Source: Iris pallida (lineage: Eukaryota; Streptophyta; Magnoliopsida; Asparagales; Iridaceae). From it: DNA of 64,000 nt. Below, in pieces: positions 60,378-64,000 of the stretch; the first letter of the stretch is position 1; each line of letters begins with the position of its first letter. A program made the translations under genes and the position numbers. The notes under the pieces were generated by a model. It was not told the DNA's origin and searched no databases. It worked only from the letters and a program-made list of their open reading frames with translations. Where the stretch lies: positions 14,436,706-14,500,705 of the forward strand of contig JANAVB010023996.1 in the NCBI GenBank assembly GCA_029216955.1. The letters run 5' to 3'.

Positions 60378-62035
60378 TGTAGTGCTCCGTTCCTACATCG
60401 TACCCCGTCTCCATCCATGGGGTGCGCGAGAAAGGAACACTGTCGCTATCGATTCGGTCGGGACCGATAGGTCAGAATCGGCCGAGTCGATCGAACGAAA
60501 ACGGTTGAATTAAGATCCATTCCACGTTATGGAATGGCTTCTTCGGAACCAAGTCCCATATTCAGCGGGTTGCGCCTCGAGGATTGGCTCTGCGGCTAAG
60601 TCGGGGAAGACCTCCCGTTGCTCTGGTTTTCATGCCGCACTTGATTTGGATTTGGCTTTCGTTTTCGTGAATGCGCTTTTCGTGAATATTTTCGATGGGT
60701 TTTCGTGACGCGTTTTTGAGCTCGCATTCATATCGAAATTCCTTGAAATACACAGTGTTCTAATCAGTTGCTTATGCGATTGCAGGTGATCGCGTAGGCG
60801 ACGATAGCGCAGCCAACCGGTCGCTCGCTTGAAGCAAGCCCAAGGCGAGTGGCTGACCTCCTTCGTCTCATCCCTCTACTTCAAAACTCAATATGCGAAG
60901 TAAATGAATGCTTGTCTTAATAGTATAGAATCAAAGAAATCGTGGCACGATTCTTTACGAAACACTTGCTATCAAACTGCCGGTTTTGAAAACAGAAAAC
61001 TTGTTTTCTTATACAAATCCACTTAGCCTATGCAAAACAATGAATGAATCGATTAACGTTTATCGCAATAATACGGCTAAGGAAGCAAAATCGACTAAGT
61101 CTAAAAGAAAACGGTCATTGGAAAACTTATCAACAAGGTGAAGTTTCCTCGAACGGTTGTCTAGGCCAAGGGACCGATTCGGCCCGGGAGGAACGAGTGT
61201 AGCAGTGCCAACCCTTCATCGGCGCGAGTTATGCGGGCACTTTCGTACAGGGCTCGCTACCCGACGCGAAAGGGGCGTCGTCTTACCAATGCTATAGTTC
61301 GAAGTGGCTTGACATTGCCAGTGGCCTGAATACCCTTTCACTGCTTAACAGGTGCACGGGACACGGGATGAATATGATAGTTGCTTAATGATATACAGTT
61401 TCATATGCTTGCCTCAAAATATGTTAACATGCAAATCGAACAGGATGGTTAGAAAGATCATTGAAATAGCTAGCTAACATGTTTACGAAACTTCTTGAAT
61501 CAAATGCAGAGCTTGGATTTAATTAGCCATTCGCCAGTACATGTGTTTCGTGTTGATCCTCGCTCTTTACAGGTCCCGCGAACCAGGAAGGATGCGCCAG
61601 CTAGCTCGGCAGCGTTCGTGATTTTGAAGCTTCGGCCGTGCGTCGAAGACTCTCTCTGCGACTCCACTTTTGAAGGCTCTCGACAGTCCAAGGAAGATGA
61701 CTCAGCGTCCCTCCCATCCAGGTCACTGGAGTACTTGTGTATTTTGAGGGATGTGTGCAATGTATGGAATGACTATCTCATCGACACTCTTTTGTAATCG
61801 AGTCATGTTGTAGCCCGTGCGGCAATGAGTCTTGTATAGGAGTCTGTAAAAGATGTTCATTATCAATAAAGATCAAATTTCTTTTACTTATTGTGTGAAT
61901 CAATTTGTCTGCGTACCCTCTTAGATCTCGTTTCTCGGATTACCTTATGACTAGGCCTTGTGCGATCGCAAATTAGGTTCGCACGGCATCACGCCCGGGG
62001 GACGATTATCGATTTGACGGAATCGGGGCGTGATA
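60378..62035 (+). mobile_element. Element E 3' LTR
   Basis: 1658 bp, starting TGTAGTGCTCCG and ending GGGGCGTGATA. It contains the segment missing in the 5' LTR, with AATAAA at 61865-61870 as likely poly(A) signal. A 100-codon open frame at 61495-61797 lies across the LTR and is probably chance. Confidence 0.88.
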
Positions 62036-62040
62036 GGTGC

Positions 62041-62560
62041 CATCTGGATACTGGCTTGGAAACTGTTATTATAGGAGAACTCCACGAGATGCAAGTAATC
62101 TTCCCATCAACCACCAAAGTCAAGCGTACATGACCGCAATATATCTTCAAGAGTCTGGATCGTGCGTTCTGACTGACCATCTGTCTGCGGATGATAAGAT
62201 GAACTGAACTTGAGACGAGTCCCCAAGCTTCCTTGAAGACTCCGCCAAAAGTGCGATATAAATCTCGAATCTCTGTTGGACACAATACTGATTGGTACTC
62301 CGTGCAATCTGACTATCTGCATGAGGTACATCTCTACAAGCTAATCCGTCGACTGGCTAATTCTGAAAGGGATAAAATACGCTACCTTGGTGAGTCTGTC
62401 AACTATAACCCAGATAGCATCTCTCCCAGCTGGGGATTTAGGCAACCCAGTTACAAAATCCATGGTAATGTGCTCCCATTTCCATTTTAGGATCGATAAA
62501 GGTTGAAGAAGTCCAGCTGGTCTCTGATGTTCAGCTTTAACTTATTGGCAAACTAAACAA
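62041..62560 (-). pseudogene. Element C integrase core
   Basis: Minus-strand reading from the QxPAGLL linker through [11 protein letters not shown] with the first Asp, to [20 protein letters not shown] and [19 protein letters not shown]. The second catalytic position reads Asn (SNRD) where SDRD is usual. It has stops, and is cut at 62041 by element E after IQMAP. Confidence 0.8.
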
Positions 62561-63093
62561 CGAGAGACAAACCGGGCTATCTCCCTCTTTATGTCATTCC
62601 ACCAAAAATGCTGACGGATATCACGATACATCTTCGTACCGCCGGGATGAATCGAATACTGCGAACTGTAAGCCTCTTCCATGATCTCTTGCCTAATATC
62701 ACCACTAGGTACACAAAGACGCCTTCCATATCGAAGTGTACCGTCCTCATGAATACATAACTCTGCTCTCCGTCCTGCTACACATTCTGCCCTAAGCCGC
62801 TGAAGCTTAGAATTTGTTGACTGCGCTAACTTAATCCTCTCAACTATACTGGACTGAACTTGCATACTGGCCATCAATGCCACATTGGTGGAAAGAACAA
62901 CCTCAATACCCATCTTTTGAAGATCTGCTAACAATTCTGGTTGTGCTGTTAGAAAATAAACTCTGGCTCTTTTGCTCAATGCATCTGCAACAATGTTGGC
63001 CTTTCCAGGATGATACTGCAAGTTGATATCATAATCCACAAGTAGCTCTAGCCATCTTCTCTGATGCATATTAAGACCCTTCTGGGTAATCAC
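62542..63093 (-). pseudogene. Element C RNase H end and integrase zinc-binding domain
   Basis: Open for 183 codons: [20 protein letters not shown] and [10 protein letters not shown] end RNase [21 protein letters not shown] and [10 protein letters not shown] are the HHCC zinc-binding region. Very close to element D at 52050-52575. Confidence 0.88.
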
Positions 63094-63124
63094 ATACTTA
63101 AGGCTACTACCTTACCATGCTGCA

Positions 63125-64000
63125 TCAAGACGCATAAGCTACTACCTTACCATGCTGCATTAAGACGCATCCCAATCCCTTGTCGAAAGCGTCATAATAA
63201 ACTGAAAATCCTCCAGTCCCATCTGGAAGCGTGAGAATGGGTGTCGTCATCAATCCTTGCTTCAACTTCTCAAATAAACTCTGACACTCTGTTGTCCAAG
63301 CAAACTTTACATCCTTGCAGGTCAACTGTGTAAGTGGTGCTGAAATCTGAGCAAAGTCTGATACAAACCGCCGGTAATAGCCAGCCAATCCTAGGAAACT
63401 CTGAACTTCTGCGACGATACTGGGAAGTAGCCATGTCTCTATAGCCACTATCTTCTGGGGGTCCACTTCCACTCCACCTCTGGTGATGATGTGACCTAAG
63501 TACAAGATATGATCCAGCCAAAACTCGTACTTACTGAACTTCGCGTACAACTAGTGCTCTCTGAGAATCTGAAGAACTACACGAAGATGCTGCTCGTGTT
63601 GTGCCTCATTCTTGCCATAGACCAAGATGTCGTCTATAAATACTATTACGAATTGGTCCAAATAGGACATAAAGATAAGATTCATGAGGTCCATGAATAC
63701 GGCTGGCGTATTAGTCGCTCCAAATGGCATAACAAGGAACTCCTAATGTCCATATCTGGATCTGAATGCTGTCTTTGGGATGTCTTGCTCTCTGACTCTG
63801 ATATGATGGTACCCTGATCGCAAATCAATCTTAGAGAATATTGTCGCTCCTCTGAGTTGATCAAATAAATTATCTATCCTTGGTAGAGGATATCTGTTCT
63901 TGATTGTTACAGAGTTCAAGGTACGATAATCAATACATAATCTTGACACACCATCCTTCTTTTTCACAAGAAGTATTGGGGCTCCCCAATGTGATCTACT
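63125..64000 (-). pseudogene. Element C reverse transcriptase and RNase H start, cut by the window edge
   Basis: 63967-63743 holds [32 protein letters not shown] and [15 protein letters not shown]; after frame breaks the catalytic FIDDILVYG is at about 63620-63645; 63550-63125 holds [40 protein letters not shown] and RNase [19 protein letters not shown]. The RNase H Asp in YDA is kept but the usual CDAS reads YDAF. At 63100-63170 about 30 bp (CTACTACCTTACCATGCTGC) is duplicated and breaks the frame. Confidence 0.85.

Larger units (their letters stand above)
43247..62035 (+). mobile_element. Element E: chromovirus-like Ty3/gypsy retrotransposon
   Basis: Perfect 5-bp target duplication GGTGC (43242-43246 and 62036-62040). 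The ends are TGTAGTGCCCCG and CGTGATA, so TG...TA rather than TG...CA. LTRs 43247-44601 and 60378-62035; initiator-Met primer site at 44605. Gag, protease, RT, RNase H, integrase and a chromodomain-like tail occur in that order, with stops and frameshifts. Element D is inserted in gag. Without D it is about 7.9 kb. Confidence 0.9.
39744..64000 (-). mobile_element. Element C: chromovirus-like Ty3/gypsy retrotransposon, minus strand, continues past window
   Basis: Its 3' LTR is 39744-42459. Going right on the minus strand come the integrase C-terminus (42677-43246), the inserted element E (43247-62035), the integrase core, zinc-binding domain, RNase H and RT (62041-64000). Protease, gag and the 5' LTR must lie beyond the right edge. 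The pol sequence and LTR ends are close to those of element D, so they are subfamilies of one lineage. It sits in the right family-A LTR. Confidence 0.85.

Noticed and set aside
61495..61797. 100-codon open frame in the 3' LTR of E
   Set aside because: Spans LTR sequence; the 5' LTR lacks part of it and no domain is seen.

Overview
The window looks like flowering-plant nuclear heterochromatin. Every recognisable protein belongs to a transposable element and I found no cellular gene. The plant signs are Ty3/gypsy LTR elements of Tat-like and chromovirus-like type, a CACTA element with subterminal repeats, a small hAT-type element with an 8-bp target duplication, an initiator-Met tRNA primer site, and a plant-mobile-domain-like accessory gene. 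I cannot name the species.

The backbone is Tat-like Ty3/gypsy material. At the left lies the antisense accessory gene (aORF) of family X (1-1451), then its polypurine tract and LTR (1944 to about 3240). This is followed by an RNase H/integrase fragment (3278-4537) that ends at the polypurine tract and LTR of family A (5142 to about 7200). From that LTR a second family-A body runs to another family-A LTR at 36465-39743. This second body keeps only integrase and a long antisense aORF; gag, protease and RT are gone. The window therefore shows an LTR-body-LTR-body-LTR series.

The second family-A body is broken by five insertions. B (7509-15171) is a minus-strand, gag-only chromovirus with a hAT MITE in its left LTR (8330-9061). 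A 3.8-kb CACTA element follows (15379-19214). Three putative solo LTRs lie inside the aORF: S1 22614-26018, S2 27013-29438 and S3 29461-34544. The right family-A LTR holds a 1.3-kb copia-like solo LTR (37780-39092). Near its far end it is invaded by C, a minus-strand chromovirus from 39744 past the right edge.

C contains E (43247-62035) inside its integrase gene, and E contains D (45875-56763) inside its gag zinc knuckle, giving four levels (A-LTR > C > E > D). Removing E with one GGTGC copy, or D with one AAAAG copy, brings the host reading frame back together exactly, which supports these boundaries.

None of the elements appears autonomous: coding regions carry stops, frameshifts or large deletions. 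The least ordinary features are the spliced antisense gene with its own TATA box, seen in two different Tat families, and several short-motif arrays in or beside the LTRs.
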